From Bradyrhizobium sp. CCBAU 051011 (GTDB lineage Bacteria > Pseudomonadota > Alphaproteobacteria > Rhizobiales > Xanthobacteraceae): 64,000 nucleotides of DNA. The notes beneath the pieces were generated by a model. The model worked only from the letters and a program-made list of their open reading frames with translations. It searched no databases and had not been told where the DNA came from. Positions 42,919 to 51,907 of this stretch are shown here, in pieces. Position numbers and translations under genes: made by a program. Location of the stretch: positions 4,692,501-4,756,500 of the forward strand of contig NZ_CP022222.1 in NCBI RefSeq assembly GCF_009930815.1. Reading direction: 5' to 3'. The first letter of the stretch is position 1, and each line of letters opens with the position of its first letter.

Positions 42919-44141
42919 TCCGCCGCCTGCGTCACGATCCGGATCTCCGACGTCAGCGTCCGGTGCACCGGGCACTTGTCGGCGATCTCCATCAGCCGCG
43001 CGCGCTGGTCGGCATCCAGCGTGCTGCCCTCAATCGAGATGATGCGGTCGATCTGATCCAGCATGCCCTCGCGGGTTTCGCATTCGGCGCAATCCTTCGC
43101 GTGAATCTTGCTGTGTTTGAGCGTCACGGTAACGCGGTCGAGCGGTAGCGACTTGCGGTCGGCATACATCCGCATCGTCATCGAGGTGCAGGCGCCAAGG
43201 CCTGCGAGCAGGAAATCATACGGTCCCGGTCCGCTGTCCTGGCCGCCGGCGGCAACCGGCTCGTCCGCCAGCATCTGGTGCGGGCCCGTTGTCACAGTCT
43301 GCTGGAATTTGCTGTTGCGGGTTTCCCGCACCACGACGTGGCGTGGCGTCTCGCTCGGGACCGCGGCCGGCTGGACGGCGGCGGGCTCGATATAGCGCTC
43401 GACCCAGGAGGCGATCACGCCAGCGACATAGGCGCCGTCCTGCTTGCCACTCAACAGATGATCCGTGCCCGACAGCGAAACGAAACTCTTGGGATGCTTG
43501 GCTGCCACGAAAATGTTCGTGGCATTGTCGATCCCCACGGTGTCGTCGGTCGGCGAATGCATGATCAGCAGCGCCTTGTGCAGCTTGGTGATGTGGGACA
43601 TCAGGCTGTGTTCAGCGACATCATCGAGGAATTCGCGCTTGATATGGAACGGCCGGCCGGCAAGCTGAACTTCGACCTTGCCATGCTTGCGGATGTCCTC
43701 GATGCGATCCTTGAACAGATGCGTGACATGCACGGGATCGGAGGGGGCCGCGATCGTCACGACAGCTTTCGCATCCGGGATTTTTCCTGCCGCCGCGAGG
43801 ATCGCTGCGCCACCGAGGCTGTGCCCGATCAGAATCGCAGGTGCGCCGCGTGTTTCGCGCAGATGATCAGCGGCGCGGACGAGGTCGGCGACGTTGGACG
43901 TAAAGGTCGAGTTGGCGAACTCGCCCTCGCTGGAGCCGAGGCCGGTAAAGTCGAACCGCAGCACGGCGATGCCCTTTGCGGCGAGCGCGGTTGCGATGCG
44001 CTTGGCCGCCAATACGTCCTTGCCGCAAGTGAAGCAGTGCGCAAACAGCGCGTAGGCGCGAATAGGTCCGTCCGGTGTGTCCAGGGCGGCGGCGAGCTGA
44101 TGGCCGCCTTCACCGGTGAATTGAAAGCGTTCGTGCGGCAC
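42915..44141 (-). CDS. Bifunctional alpha/beta hydrolase-OsmC family protein
   Basis: A natural fusion of 408 residues. Residues 1 to about 255 are an alpha/beta hydrolase (FAHCFTCGKDVLAAKRIA, nucleophile in GHSLGG, late SGTDHLLSGKQDGAYV). Residues about 270-408 are an OsmC/Ohr-like domain with the two peroxidatic-type cysteines in GLGACTSMTMRMYADRKS and DKCPVHRTL. OsmC proteins reduce organic hydroperoxides; the fused hydrolase could free such groups from esters (inference). The fusion is known in many proteobacteria. Confidence 0.92.
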   Translation of the reverse strand: MPHERFQFTGEGGHQLAAALDTPDGPIRAYALFAHCFTCGKDVLAAKRIATALAAKGIAVLRFDFTGLGSSEGEFANSTFTSNVADLVRAADHLRETRGAPAILIGHSLGGAAILAAAGKIPDAKAVVTIAAPSDPVHVTHLFKDRIEDIRKHGKVEVQLAGRPFHIKREFLDDVAEHSLMSHITKLHKALLIMHSPTDDTVGIDNATNIFVAAKHPKSFVSLSGTDHLLSGKQDGAYVAGVIASWVERYIEPAAVQPAAVPSETPRHVVVRETRNSKFQQTVTTGPHQMLADEPVAAGGQDSGPGPYDFLLAGLGACTSMTMRMYADRKSLPLDRVTVTLKHSKIHAKDCAECETREGMLDQIDRIISIEGSTLDADQRARLMEIADKCPVHRTLTSEIRIVTQAAD

Positions 44142-44167
44142 GGATGTTCTCCCCTAAAGCGTTAGGT

Positions 44168-44833
44168 CTAGTCGCCAGAGTAACGCTGCTCGGCCCAGGG
44201 ATCACCGCGATTGTGGTAACCGCGGACTTCCCAATAGCCCGGCGCATCCTCTACAAGAAATTCGATGCTCTGCAGCCACTTCGCGCTTTTCCAGAAATAG
44301 AGATGCGGCACAACGAGGCGCACCGGGCCGCCATGCTCTTGCTCCAGCGGCGCGCCCGACCAGCTATGAACGAGGATCGCGTCCTCGGCGGCAAAGTCTT
44401 CCAGCGCCAGATTGGTAGTGTAGCCGTCATGGGAATGCAGCACCACGAAGCGGGCCTCCTCGCGTGGCCGGCAGGCGTCGAGCAGATCGCGGGTCGCGAG
44501 CCCTTCCCACTGATTGTCGTAGCGCGACCAAGTCGTGACGCAGTGGATGTCCGATACGAACTTGCTTTGTGCCTGCGCAGAAAACTGCGCAAAATCCCAG
44601 AACAGCGGATGCTCGACTGCGCCGTATACATCGAGCCGCCAGCGCTCGCGCGAAATGCTCGGCGTAAGCCCGAGATCGAGCGTCGGCCAGTCCCTGGTCA
44701 AGTGCTGGCCCGGCGGCAATCGCTGGTCCTCAGGTCGCGAAATCTTGCCGGTGAGAAATTTCCCCTCGCGCGCCCAGCGCTCCTTGCTGCGCGTCAGCTT
44801 GCTCTCCGGCGGCGGCTCGTTTTCGTTGGCCAT
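44168..44833 (-). CDS. Sulfite-oxidase-like molybdopterin-dependent oxidoreductase
   Basis: A 221-residue protein of the sulfite oxidase/MsrP (YedY) molybdopterin domain family. The cofactor-binding core shows the molybdenum-ligand cysteine in DIHCVTTWSRYDNQWEG (about residues 95-111) and the later HGGPVRLVVPHLYFWKSAKW. No Tat signal is present, so it should be cytoplasmic, unlike MsrP. The N-terminal 45 residues are polar and highly charged. It lies 26 bases upstream of the hydrolase-OsmC gene on the same strand. The substrate is unknown. Confidence 0.87.
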   Translation of the reverse strand: MANENEPPPESKLTRSKERWAREGKFLTGKISRPEDQRLPPGQHLTRDWPTLDLGLTPSISRERWRLDVYGAVEHPLFWDFAQFSAQAQSKFVSDIHCVTTWSRYDNQWEGLATRDLLDACRPREEARFVVLHSHDGYTTNLALEDFAAEDAILVHSWSGAPLEQEHGGPVRLVVPHLYFWKSAKWLQSIEFLVEDAPGYWEVRGYHNRGDPWAEQRYSGD

Positions 44834-44857
44834 ATCTTAAACAGTCACCTGAAACAG

Positions 44858-46180
44858 TCACTCGTGGCGATGCATTGCGGACGCATGTTTGGTGTCGCGC
44901 ATGGTCGCATAGATAAGGAGCGAGAGGAAGATCATGCCGCTGAGATAATAATAGAACCAGTCCTCATGCCCCAATGTCTTGAAATAGAGCGCTACGGCGG
45001 GCGCGGTGCCGCCGAACAGCGATACCGTGATGGCATAGGGCAGGCCGACGCCGAGCGCGCGGACATTGGTCGGGAATAATTCGGCCTTCACCACGGCGTT
45101 GATCGAGGTATAGCCGGCGACGAAAATCCAGGCGGCGCAGATCAGCAGGAAGGCGGTGAACGGCGATTTGGTGTCTTTCAGCGTGGTCAGGATCGGGACC
45201 GTCGCCAGTGTGCCCATGACGCCGAAGAAAATCAGCAGCGGCTTGCGGCCGATACGATCGGACAGGCCGCCATAGATCGGCTGCAGCACGGTCGCGAAGA
45301 TCAGCGAGCCGAAGATCACAAACGTGCTCTGGTCCTCGGTGAGGCCGACGGACAGTTTGACGAAGGTCTGCATGTAGGTGGTGAAGGTATAGAACGCTGC
45401 CGTGCCGCCGGCGGTAAGGCCGACCACCAGCAACAATTCGCGCGGATATTTCAAGAGGCCGCGGATCGAGCCGGTTGGTTTTGTCACTTTCTTGGCTTCC
45501 TCGAATGCTTCGGTTTCGTGCAGGTTGCGCCGCATGACGGCGGCGAAGATCGCGAGCAGCGCGCCGATCACGAAGGGGATTCGCCAGCCCCAATCCTTTA
45601 GTTGCTCCGGTGTCAAAAACACCTTTTGCAGCAGCAACAGCACCATGATCGCCGTGAGCTGGCCGCCGATCAGCGTGACGTATTGAAAGCTCGAATAGAA
45701 GCCGCGGTGTTCGGGGTTGGCGACTTCGGTGAGATAGGTGGCGCTGGCGCCGTACTCGCCGCCGAGGCTCAAGCCCTCGATGATGCGCGCCAGCGCCAGA
45801 ATGGCGGGGGCGGCGATGCCGATGGTGGCATAAGTCGGCGTCACCGCGATGATCAGCGAGCCAAAACACATGCAGACGACGGAAAGCGTCAGCGACAGCC
45901 GCCGGCCATAGCGGTCGGCGATGAAGCCGAACAGCCAGCCGCCAAGCGGGCGCATCAGGAACGTTGCCGCAAACAGAACCGCGGCGTTGAGCTGCTGTAC
46001 GACAGGATCGCTGTTCGGAAAAAAGGCCGGCGCGAAATACAGCGCGAACGCGGTGTAGGCGTAGAAATCGTACCATTCGACGAGGTTACCGATCGAGCCG
46101 ATGAAGATCGCCTTGACCCGCCGCTCCACGTCCCGGAGGTCAAAATGATCGTCGGCAGATTTGATGGCTTGATCGGTCAT
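44858..46180 (-). CDS. MFS transporter, metabolite:H+ symporter (MHS) family
   Basis: Twelve-helix carrier of 440 residues, of the group that includes ShiA, ProP and KgtP and takes up organic acids or betaines with protons. Seen: GNLVEWYDFYAYTAFALYFA near residue 30, FIADRYGRRLSL in the loop 2-3, EYGASATYLTE and GLSDRIGRKPLL in the loop 8-9. The ATG at 46180 has GGAGACGG ahead; a longer in-frame reading to 46324 has no family character. It ends 24 bases before the molybdoenzyme gene, so the three minus-strand genes may be one unit. Confidence 0.92.
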   Translation of the reverse strand: MTDQAIKSADDHFDLRDVERRVKAIFIGSIGNLVEWYDFYAYTAFALYFAPAFFPNSDPVVQQLNAAVLFAATFLMRPLGGWLFGFIADRYGRRLSLTLSVVCMCFGSLIIAVTPTYATIGIAAPAILALARIIEGLSLGGEYGASATYLTEVANPEHRGFYSSFQYVTLIGGQLTAIMVLLLLQKVFLTPEQLKDWGWRIPFVIGALLAIFAAVMRRNLHETEAFEEAKKVTKPTGSIRGLLKYPRELLLVVGLTAGGTAAFYTFTTYMQTFVKLSVGLTEDQSTFVIFGSLIFATVLQPIYGGLSDRIGRKPLLIFFGVMGTLATVPILTTLKDTKSPFTAFLLICAAWIFVAGYTSINAVVKAELFPTNVRALGVGLPYAITVSLFGGTAPAVALYFKTLGHEDWFYYYLSGMIFLSLLIYATMRDTKHASAMHRHE

Positions 46181-46330
46181 GATCCGTCTCCAAGGGCGAT
46201 CTACGATCCCCTTGTTCCGGATCAATTCGTCACGCACAACAGCCGGAAACGACGACGGCCTATGCCGGGTTCCCCGATCACAAAACGGAGAACGCTGGGC
46301 CGGATGGAGCCGTTGCTCTGACAATCGCGC

Positions 46331-47752
46331 TTACTTGGGCGCCCTTGGGTCGATCGGCGTGGTGCCGCGCAGGCCCAGAATATCCTCCAGCACCTTGGCG
46401 CCGGCGAGCAATTGAGCCTCACCGCGCGGCGGCGCCACCACCTGCAGTCCGACCGGTAGGCCGGAAGCGGTGAAGCCGCAGGGCAGCGACAGCGCGGGAC
46501 AACACACCAGCGTGATCGCATAGACGATGCCGAGCCACTCGATGTAATTGTCGAACTTCTTGCCGGCGCATTCGGCGACGTAGCGGTTCTCGACCGGGAA
46601 GGGCGGCACGATGGTCGCAGGCGCGAGCAAAAGATCGTATTTGTCGAAAAATTCCAGCGTGCGCGCGGTCATGGCGACGCGCTGCGCTTCGGCGCGTTCG
46701 AGCTGCTCGACCGTCAGCTTGAGGCCTTCCTCGATATTCCAGATCACTTCCGGCTTGAGCAGGTCGCGCTTGGTGCGCAGCAGTGCCGCCCTGGAGAGCG
46801 CGAAGTCGAAGGCGCGCAGGACGTGGAAACATTCGTGGGCCTCGCGCAGGTCCGGATGGGCCTCCTCGACGATGGCGCCAGCTTCCGCAAAACGCTGTGC
46901 CGCCTTCCGGGTGACGGCGGCGACTTCGGGATCGACCGGCGTGATGCCGAGATCGGGCGAATAGGCGACGCGCTTCGGCTTGCTGCCGGAACGCGCGGCG
47001 GAGAGAAACGACGTCGGCAGCACCGGCAGCGAGAGCGGATCGCCGCGATGCTCGCCGCTCATGGCGTCGAGCAGCAGCGCGACGTCTTCGACATTGCGCG
47101 CCATCGGACCCTGGACGCCGAGATTGCGATCGACTGCTGCGGCTACCGTATGCGCGACGCGGCCGATGCTTGGCCGCAATCCGACGATGCCGCAGAAGCT
47201 GGCGGGGTTGCGCAAGCTCCCGCCCATGTCGGAGCCATGCGCCAGCCACGCCGTGCCGGTCGCGAGCGCCACCGCTGCGCCGCCCGAGGAGCCGGCGGCG
47301 GAGCGCGACGTGTCCCATGGATTGCGGGTTGGGCCGAACACTTCGTTGAAGGTGTTGGCGCCGGCGCCGAATTCCGGGGTGTTCGACTTGGCGTAGATCA
47401 CCCCGCCATTGTTCTCGAGATGCTCGACCAGAAGGTCTGACTTGGTGGGGATCGTATCCTTGTAGATCGGCGAGCCCTGCGTGGTCAGGACGCCGGCGAC
47501 ACTGGTCAGGTCCTTGATCGGGATCGGAAGCCCGGCGAGCAGGCCGCGCTCGCCGGCTGGCTTCTTCATCAGCTCGTTGGCGTGCTTACGGGCACGGTCG
47601 AAGCATAGCGTCGGCAGCGCGTTGACCTTGCCGTCGACTTCGGCGATGCGTTTTTCGAGCACATCGAGCAGGTCGAGCGGGGTGACTTCGCCCGATTTCA
47701 GCTTGCCGACAATGGCAACCGCCGTCTCCCGCACCAACTCTTGATCAGCCAC
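46331..47752 (-). CDS. Amidase signature family enzyme
   Basis: Amidase of about 473 residues, hydrolysing a C-N amide. The Ser-cisSer-Lys triad region is visible: Lys in LPIPIKDLTSVAG, then SRSAAGSSGGAAVALATG with the first serine and GSDMGGSLRNPASFCG with the nucleophile loop. The start is taken as GTG at 47752, with GGGAG 8 bases ahead and the family-like VADQELVRETAVAIVGKL following; a longer reading to 47998 runs through the divergent neighbour's promoter and is rejected. The substrate is unknown. Confidence 0.92.
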   Translation of the reverse strand: MADQELVRETAVAIVGKLKSGEVTPLDLLDVLEKRIAEVDGKVNALPTLCFDRARKHANELMKKPAGERGLLAGLPIPIKDLTSVAGVLTTQGSPIYKDTIPTKSDLLVEHLENNGGVIYAKSNTPEFGAGANTFNEVFGPTRNPWDTSRSAAGSSGGAAVALATGTAWLAHGSDMGGSLRNPASFCGIVGLRPSIGRVAHTVAAAVDRNLGVQGPMARNVEDVALLLDAMSGEHRGDPLSLPVLPTSFLSAARSGSKPKRVAYSPDLGITPVDPEVAAVTRKAAQRFAEAGAIVEEAHPDLREAHECFHVLRAFDFALSRAALLRTKRDLLKPEVIWNIEEGLKLTVEQLERAEAQRVAMTARTLEFFDKYDLLLAPATIVPPFPVENRYVAECAGKKFDNYIEWLGIVYAITLVCCPALSLPCGFTASGLPVGLQVVAPPRGEAQLLAGAKVLEDILGLRGTTPIDPRAPK

Positions 47753-47858
47753 TTCGCTATCTCCCACGCGTTTCCGTTTGTCCGTCGCAGATGGTGCTGT
47801 AGAACATTTTCCGGCAAAGTGGAAACGCACCAAAGTTGTGGCCGATCGGAGATATTGC

Positions 47859-48710
47859 ATGACGACGTTGTTTTCTGCTCTGGACTGGCGCGCGATGAGC
47901 CAGCAGGAGCGCGACCTCGGCCTTAATAATGGCGTTGCCGTGCCCGGCAGCGTCGAGATGGTCGCAGGCTGGGCGCAGCGTTCTGCCGAGATGCGCAAGC
48001 GTTACGCGGAGCACATCGATCTCCGCTACGGCCCGCGCGACCGCACCCGGATCGATTTCCTGAAAGCCGCCGACGGCGCGCCGACGCTGCTATTTATCCA
48101 CGGCGGCTACTGGCAGGCGCGCTCCAAGGAGGTTTTCACGATCGTTGCCGAGGGCCCGATGGCGCACGGCATCAATGTGGCGTTGATCGGCTACACGCTG
48201 GCGCCAGAGGCGACGCTGGATGAAATCGTCGCCGAAATCCACACCGGTATCGACTTCCTCACCGGACAACTGCCGACGCTTGGCGCTGCTGCCAGTGGCA
48301 TCGTGGTGTCAGGCTGGTCCGCCGGCGGGCACCTGACGTCGATGGCGCTGTCACACCCGAAGGTGAGGGCGGGCATGGCGATCTCAGGCATCTACGACCT
48401 CGAACCGATCCGCCATTCCTATCTCAACGAGAAGCTGCGCGCCGACGAGGCGACGTCGCGTCGCAACTCGCCGATGATGCAGGAAGGCGGCCCGTCGAAG
48501 CCGCTGTCACTGGTCGTCGGCAGCGCCGAGTTGCCGCTGCTGCGCAAGCAGACCGCCGATTTCGCCGGCCACCGCGCGCGATATGGATTGCCGGTGACGT
48601 ATGAGGAAATTCCCGATTCGAACCATTTCACCATCATGTACGAGATGATGTCGCCGAAGGGCAGGATCACAACGCTGATCCGGCAGTTATTTGAGCGCAC
48701 GACAGGTTAA
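47859..48710 (+). CDS. Alpha/beta hydrolase, carboxylesterase/kynurenine-formamidase-like
   Basis: A 283-residue hydrolase with the HGG oxyanion motif in LLFIHGGYWQ, nucleophile elbow GWSAGG, and C-terminal DSNHFTIMYEM with the likely catalytic His. This pattern is found in arylformamidase-like and BD-FAE-type esterases. The ATG at 47859 follows CGGAG by 6 bases. It is divergent from the amidase, with about 106 bases between the two starts. No other kynurenine pathway gene is near, so the formamidase label is only a family resemblance. Confidence 0.85.
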   Translation: MTTLFSALDWRAMSQQERDLGLNNGVAVPGSVEMVAGWAQRSAEMRKRYAEHIDLRYGPRDRTRIDFLKAADGAPTLLFIHGGYWQARSKEVFTIVAEGPMAHGINVALIGYTLAPEATLDEIVAEIHTGIDFLTGQLPTLGAAASGIVVSGWSAGGHLTSMALSHPKVRAGMAISGIYDLEPIRHSYLNEKLRADEATSRRNSPMMQEGGPSKPLSLVVGSAELPLLRKQTADFAGHRARYGLPVTYEEIPDSNHFTIMYEMMSPKGRITTLIRQLFERTTG

Positions 48711-48716
48711 GTGTCC

Positions 48717-48804
48717 CCGTCATTGCGAGGAGCGAAGCGACGAAGCAATCCATCTTTCCGCATGCGTGGAGGGATGGATTGCTTCGCTTCGCTCGCAATG
48801 ACGG
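48717..48804. repeat. Palindromic intergenic repeat, family A, copy 4
   Basis: Compact form: CCGTCATTGCGAGGAGCGAA at one end and TTCGCTCGCAATGACGG at the other, with GAAGCAATCCATC and GATGGATTGCTTC inside. It lies between convergent genes. Confidence 0.9.
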
Positions 48805-48819
48805 TGGAACGATTGGGCG

Positions 48820-49596
48820 CTAACCCCACCCCGAGGAATGTCCGCCGTCCACCGTAAAGATCACCCCCGACGTATACCCCGACCGGTCCGAGGCCAGGAA
48901 CGCCATGAGATCACCGATCTCGCGCGCATGGGCGGGCCGGCCGAGCGGCATGCCCTTCTGGAATTCCCTGTATCGATTTTCGTCGCCGAACTGGTTCCTG
49001 GCACGCGTCTTCAGCAGCGTCACGTGACGGTCGGTGCCGACCGGTCCGGGATTGATGCCGACCACGCGGATATTGTCGGCGAGGCTCTTGCCGCCGAGCG
49101 CGCGGGTGAACGCCATCAGCGCGGCATTGCCGGCACTGCCGCATATATAATTGGCATCGAACTTTTCGCCGGCAGCGCCGATGTCGTTGACGATGACGCC
49201 GTGTCCTCGCGCCTTCATCTGCGCGTAGATCGCCCGGGTGAGATTGATGTAGCCGAACACTTTCAGCTCCCAAGCGTGCCGCCAGGTCGCCTCGTCGATC
49301 TTGTCGATCGAGCCGCCCGGAATGTCGCCGGCATTGTTGACGAGGATGTCGATATCGGCGGCGTCCTTGACGAGCCGCGCGATGTCCTCGCCCTTGCGCA
49401 AGTCGACAACATGTGCGGTTGCGCTGATCTGGTGCGCCGAGCGCAGCCGCTCGGCCAGCGCCTTGAGCTGTTCGCCGTTGCGGGCGGCCAGCATGACGTC
49501 GGCTCCCTCTTCGGCAAAGGCTTCGGCCGCGGCCGCGCCAATGCCCTTGGAGGCGCCGGTAATCAGGACACGCTGGCCGCGCAGGTGCAGATCCAT
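48820..49596 (-). CDS. SDR family protein lacking the catalytic Ser-Tyr-Lys
   Basis: A 258-residue protein with the classical SDR fold: cofactor loop TGASKGIG (residues 13-20), NNAG (87-90), C-terminal GINPGPVGTDR. The chemistry region is altered: where S...YxxxK is expected, the sequence reads NDIGAAGEKFDANY then ICGSAGNAALMAFTRAL, so the Tyr and Lys positions appear as Gly153 and Asn157, and the Ser position has no serine. Tyr150 is three residues too early. It may bind the cofactor without standard dehydrogenase activity, or use another mechanism. Start at the ATG 49596 (MDLHLRGQ). It shares the 177-base divergent region with the tartrate dehydrogenase gene. Confidence 0.87.
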   Translation of the reverse strand: MDLHLRGQRVLITGASKGIGAAAAEAFAEEGADVMLAARNGEQLKALAERLRSAHQISATAHVVDLRKGEDIARLVKDAADIDILVNNAGDIPGGSIDKIDEATWRHAWELKVFGYINLTRAIYAQMKARGHGVIVNDIGAAGEKFDANYICGSAGNAALMAFTRALGGKSLADNIRVVGINPGPVGTDRHVTLLKTRARNQFGDENRYREFQKGMPLGRPAHAREIGDLMAFLASDRSGYTSGVIFTVDGGHSSGWG

Positions 49597-49773
49597 GGGA
49601 ATTCTCGCTTCGGTGAGGGAGGCAGGAAGAGGAGGCCACAAATTGTTAGGCTTGGGGCGCCATGACGGTCAACATTGCAGTGCAGCGTTGCGCAAGCGGC
49701 AGGTTTGGTCCATTGCATGGCAACCAAATAAGCGGCATTAGCCGGCTCAGCAAAGGTAACAAGGAAACTCTCG

Positions 49774-50853
49774 ATGAGCAGCGCCAAGAAACAATATCGG
49801 GTCGCGGTCATTCCCGGCGACGGCATCGGCAAGGAAGTGATGCCGGAGGGGCTGCGCGTGCTGGAGGCGGCAGGGAAAAAGCACGGGATCTCCGTGCAAT
49901 TCGATCATTTCGATTTCGCCTCCTGGGACTATTACGAGAAGCACGGCGAGATGATGCCGGAGGATTGGAAGGCGCAGATCGGCAAGCATGACGCGATCTA
50001 TTTCGGCGCAGTCGGCTGGCCCGCGAAAATCCCGGATCACGTCTCCCTGTGGGGCTCGCTGATCAAGTTCCGTCGCGAGTTTGACCAGTACGTCAATTTG
50101 CGCCCCGTGCGGCTGATGCCCGGCGTGCCGTCGCCGCTCGCCAACCGCAAGCCCGGCGATATCGATTTCTGGGTGGTGCGCGAGAATACCGAGGGCGAAT
50201 ATTCCTCCGTCGGCGGCCGCATGTTCCCAGATACCGACCGCGAATTCGTCACGCAACAGACGGTGATGACGCGGACCGGCGTCGACCGCATCCTGAAATT
50301 CGCGTTTGAGCTCGCGCAGTCGCGGCCGAAGAAGCATTTGACTTCGGCGACCAAGTCCAACGGCATCTCGATCACGATGCCCTATTGGGACGAGCGCGTG
50401 GAGGCGATGGCGAAGAAGTATCCGGGCGTGAAGTGGGACAAGTACCATATCGACATCCTCACCGCGAATTTCGTGCTGCATCCGGACTGGTTCGACGTCG
50501 TGGTCGGCTCCAACCTGTTCGGCGACATCCTCTCCGATCTCGGGCCGGCCTGCACCGGCACCATCGGCATCGCGCCGTCGGGCAACATCAACCCGGAAGG
50601 CAATTTTCCGTCCGTGTTCGAGCCGGTGCATGGCTCGGCGCCCGATATCGCGGGGCAGGGGATCGCCAATCCGATCGGCATGATCTGGTCCGGCGCGATG
50701 ATGATGGAGCATCTCGGCGAGAAAGACGCCGCAGAATCCATCGTCGGCGCCATCGAGCGCACCCTCGGCGAACGTACGCTCCGCACACGCGATCTCGGCG
50801 GCAATGCAGATACCACGGCGTGCGGCAAGGCGGTGGCGGAGATGGTGGATTAG
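49774..50853 (+). CDS. Tartrate dehydrogenase/decarboxylase or D-malate dehydrogenase (TtuC type)
   Basis: NAD- and divalent-metal-dependent beta-decarboxylating dehydrogenase, 359 residues, of the isocitrate/isopropylmalate dehydrogenase superfamily. TtuC-type enzymes oxidise tartrate and D-malate. Seen: VIPGDGIGKEVMPEG at the start, LRPVRLMPGV, RENTEGEYSSVGGR (substrate-binding), the metal-site NLFGDILSDLG and the NAD-site FEPVHGSAPDIAG. The separate malate, tartrate and isopropylmalate activities cannot be told apart from sequence alone; the later tetronate genes fit a sugar-acid role. Confidence 0.9.
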   Translation: MSSAKKQYRVAVIPGDGIGKEVMPEGLRVLEAAGKKHGISVQFDHFDFASWDYYEKHGEMMPEDWKAQIGKHDAIYFGAVGWPAKIPDHVSLWGSLIKFRREFDQYVNLRPVRLMPGVPSPLANRKPGDIDFWVVRENTEGEYSSVGGRMFPDTDREFVTQQTVMTRTGVDRILKFAFELAQSRPKKHLTSATKSNGISITMPYWDERVEAMAKKYPGVKWDKYHIDILTANFVLHPDWFDVVVGSNLFGDILSDLGPACTGTIGIAPSGNINPEGNFPSVFEPVHGSAPDIAGQGIANPIGMIWSGAMMMEHLGEKDAAESIVGAIERTLGERTLRTRDLGGNADTTACGKAVAEMVD

Positions 50854-50860
50854 GACTCCT

Positions 50861-50944
50861 CGTCATTGCGAGGAGCGAAGCGACGAAGCAATCCATCTCT
50901 CGGAAAGCGGCGAAATGGATTGCTTCGCTCCGCTCGCAATGACG
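50861..50944. repeat. Palindromic intergenic repeat, family A, copy 5
   Basis: CGTCATTGCGAGGAGCGAAG at one end and CTCGCAATGACG at the other, with the GAAGCAATCCAT block. It follows the dehydrogenase stop by 7 bases and is followed directly by a family B copy. Confidence 0.9.
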
Positions 50945-50951
50945 GAAGACC

Positions 50952-51045
50952 CGTAGGGTGGGCAAAGCAAAGCGTGCCCACCATTCATCGTGCGATTTGA
51001 GACATATGGTGGGCACGGCGCTAATGCGCCTTTGCCTACCCTACG
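50952..51045. repeat. Palindromic intergenic repeat, family B, copy 2
   Basis: CGTAGGGTGGGCAAAGC at one end and GCCTTTGCCTACCCTACG at the other, with GTGCCCACCATT and ATGGTGGGCAC inside. It is adjacent to family A copy 5 and ahead of the SUFU gene end. Confidence 0.88.
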
Positions 51046-51056
51046 CGTCGTGAAAA

Positions 51057-51698
51057 CTAAACATACGATTTTCGCGACGGATCGAAGATCGGCGGGTAAT
51101 CGTTCTCGTCGAGCAGATCCAAAAACGCGTCGAGGCCTTCGTTCTTGATCAGCGCGTATTCGCGGTCGGAGATCAGGTTGACGGTCAGGATTTCCACCGG
51201 GTCCCCCGCGATCGAAAGCTGCTCCGCGATGCGTTGATCAGGGGCGATGATCGGCGTGAGGAACAGGAAGGTCTTGAAGTCCGTACACCGGACAGGCGGC
51301 GCCGGCATGGGCACACGGTGCCCGAACCCGAACCAGGTGTTGTCGATGAACGGCACCGAAGCGAGCCAGCGCAGGTTGCTGCAAATCTCCGTCGTTCCTT
51401 CGCGGACGTACCACATCAGCTCGGCGCATGCCTTTGCCTCCTTGGCTTGATCCGGTACGGCCATGCGCTGCTCGCTCATGCCGTTGGTCAGAAGAACGTA
51501 GCCTTCATCCGAACCCTCTTCGCAATCCGGCACAAAATCCCGGCCGAAGGCGTGAACGTCGATACGACGGTCGCCGGGATCGCGGGAGGTGAATTCGGGT
51601 TCGTCGAGTTCGCCTTGGTAGATGGCCAGCCGCCGCTCAAAGGAATTCGCAGTATCTGCCCCTCGATTGAACAGCGGTATCTTGAAACGTGACAGCAT
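51057..51698 (-). CDS. Suppressor-of-fused (SUFU) domain protein, possible orphan immunity protein
   Basis: A 213-residue soluble protein resembling the SUFU domain. Family-like stretches are RRIDVHAFGRDF, YVLLTNGMSEQRM (about 66-78), ACAELMWYVREGT, NLRWLASVPFIDNTWFGFGH and PIIAPDQR near the C-terminus. Bacterial SUFU proteins are described as common immunity proteins of polymorphic toxin systems. No toxin gene is near, so it would be an orphan. The ATG at 51698 has only a weak GGGG ahead. The gene ends just past a repeat and is accompanied upstream by another accessory-looking gene. Confidence 0.75.
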   Translation of the reverse strand: MLSRFKIPLFNRGADTANSFERRLAIYQGELDEPEFTSRDPGDRRIDVHAFGRDFVPDCEEGSDEGYVLLTNGMSEQRMAVPDQAKEAKACAELMWYVREGTTEICSNLRWLASVPFIDNTWFGFGHRVPMPAPPVRCTDFKTFLFLTPIIAPDQRIAEQLSIAGDPVEILTVNLISDREYALIKNEGLDAFLDLLDENDYPPIFDPSRKSYV

Positions 51699-51907
51699 GC
51701 AAACCCCGGGATGGCCTGAGCGAGCAGGGCGGCCTCTTACCAGGCCGCGCCCTGTTGTCGTGCGATCGCGCGGACCGGTTCAAAACGGCCGGGACGGCGC
51801 GGCTATTTTTCCTCCATCGTCCGGCCATGCCGGGTTTCGCGACCAAGGGCCAGTCGCTCAGCGATCCATCTCACATCATCGTTCCTGATGACCATCTGGC
51901 TCTGGAT
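51699..51907. other. Gap with no supported gene
   Basis: Between the two lower-GC genes. A plus-strand open frame crosses it but overlaps both neighbours, has no ribosome site and no recognisable content. Nothing is called here. Confidence 0.5.

Noticed and set aside
46331..47998. Longer amidase start at 47998
   Set aside because: The extra 82 residues overlap the promoter and start of the divergent hydrolase and have no amidase character; GTG at 47752 has a good ribosome site.
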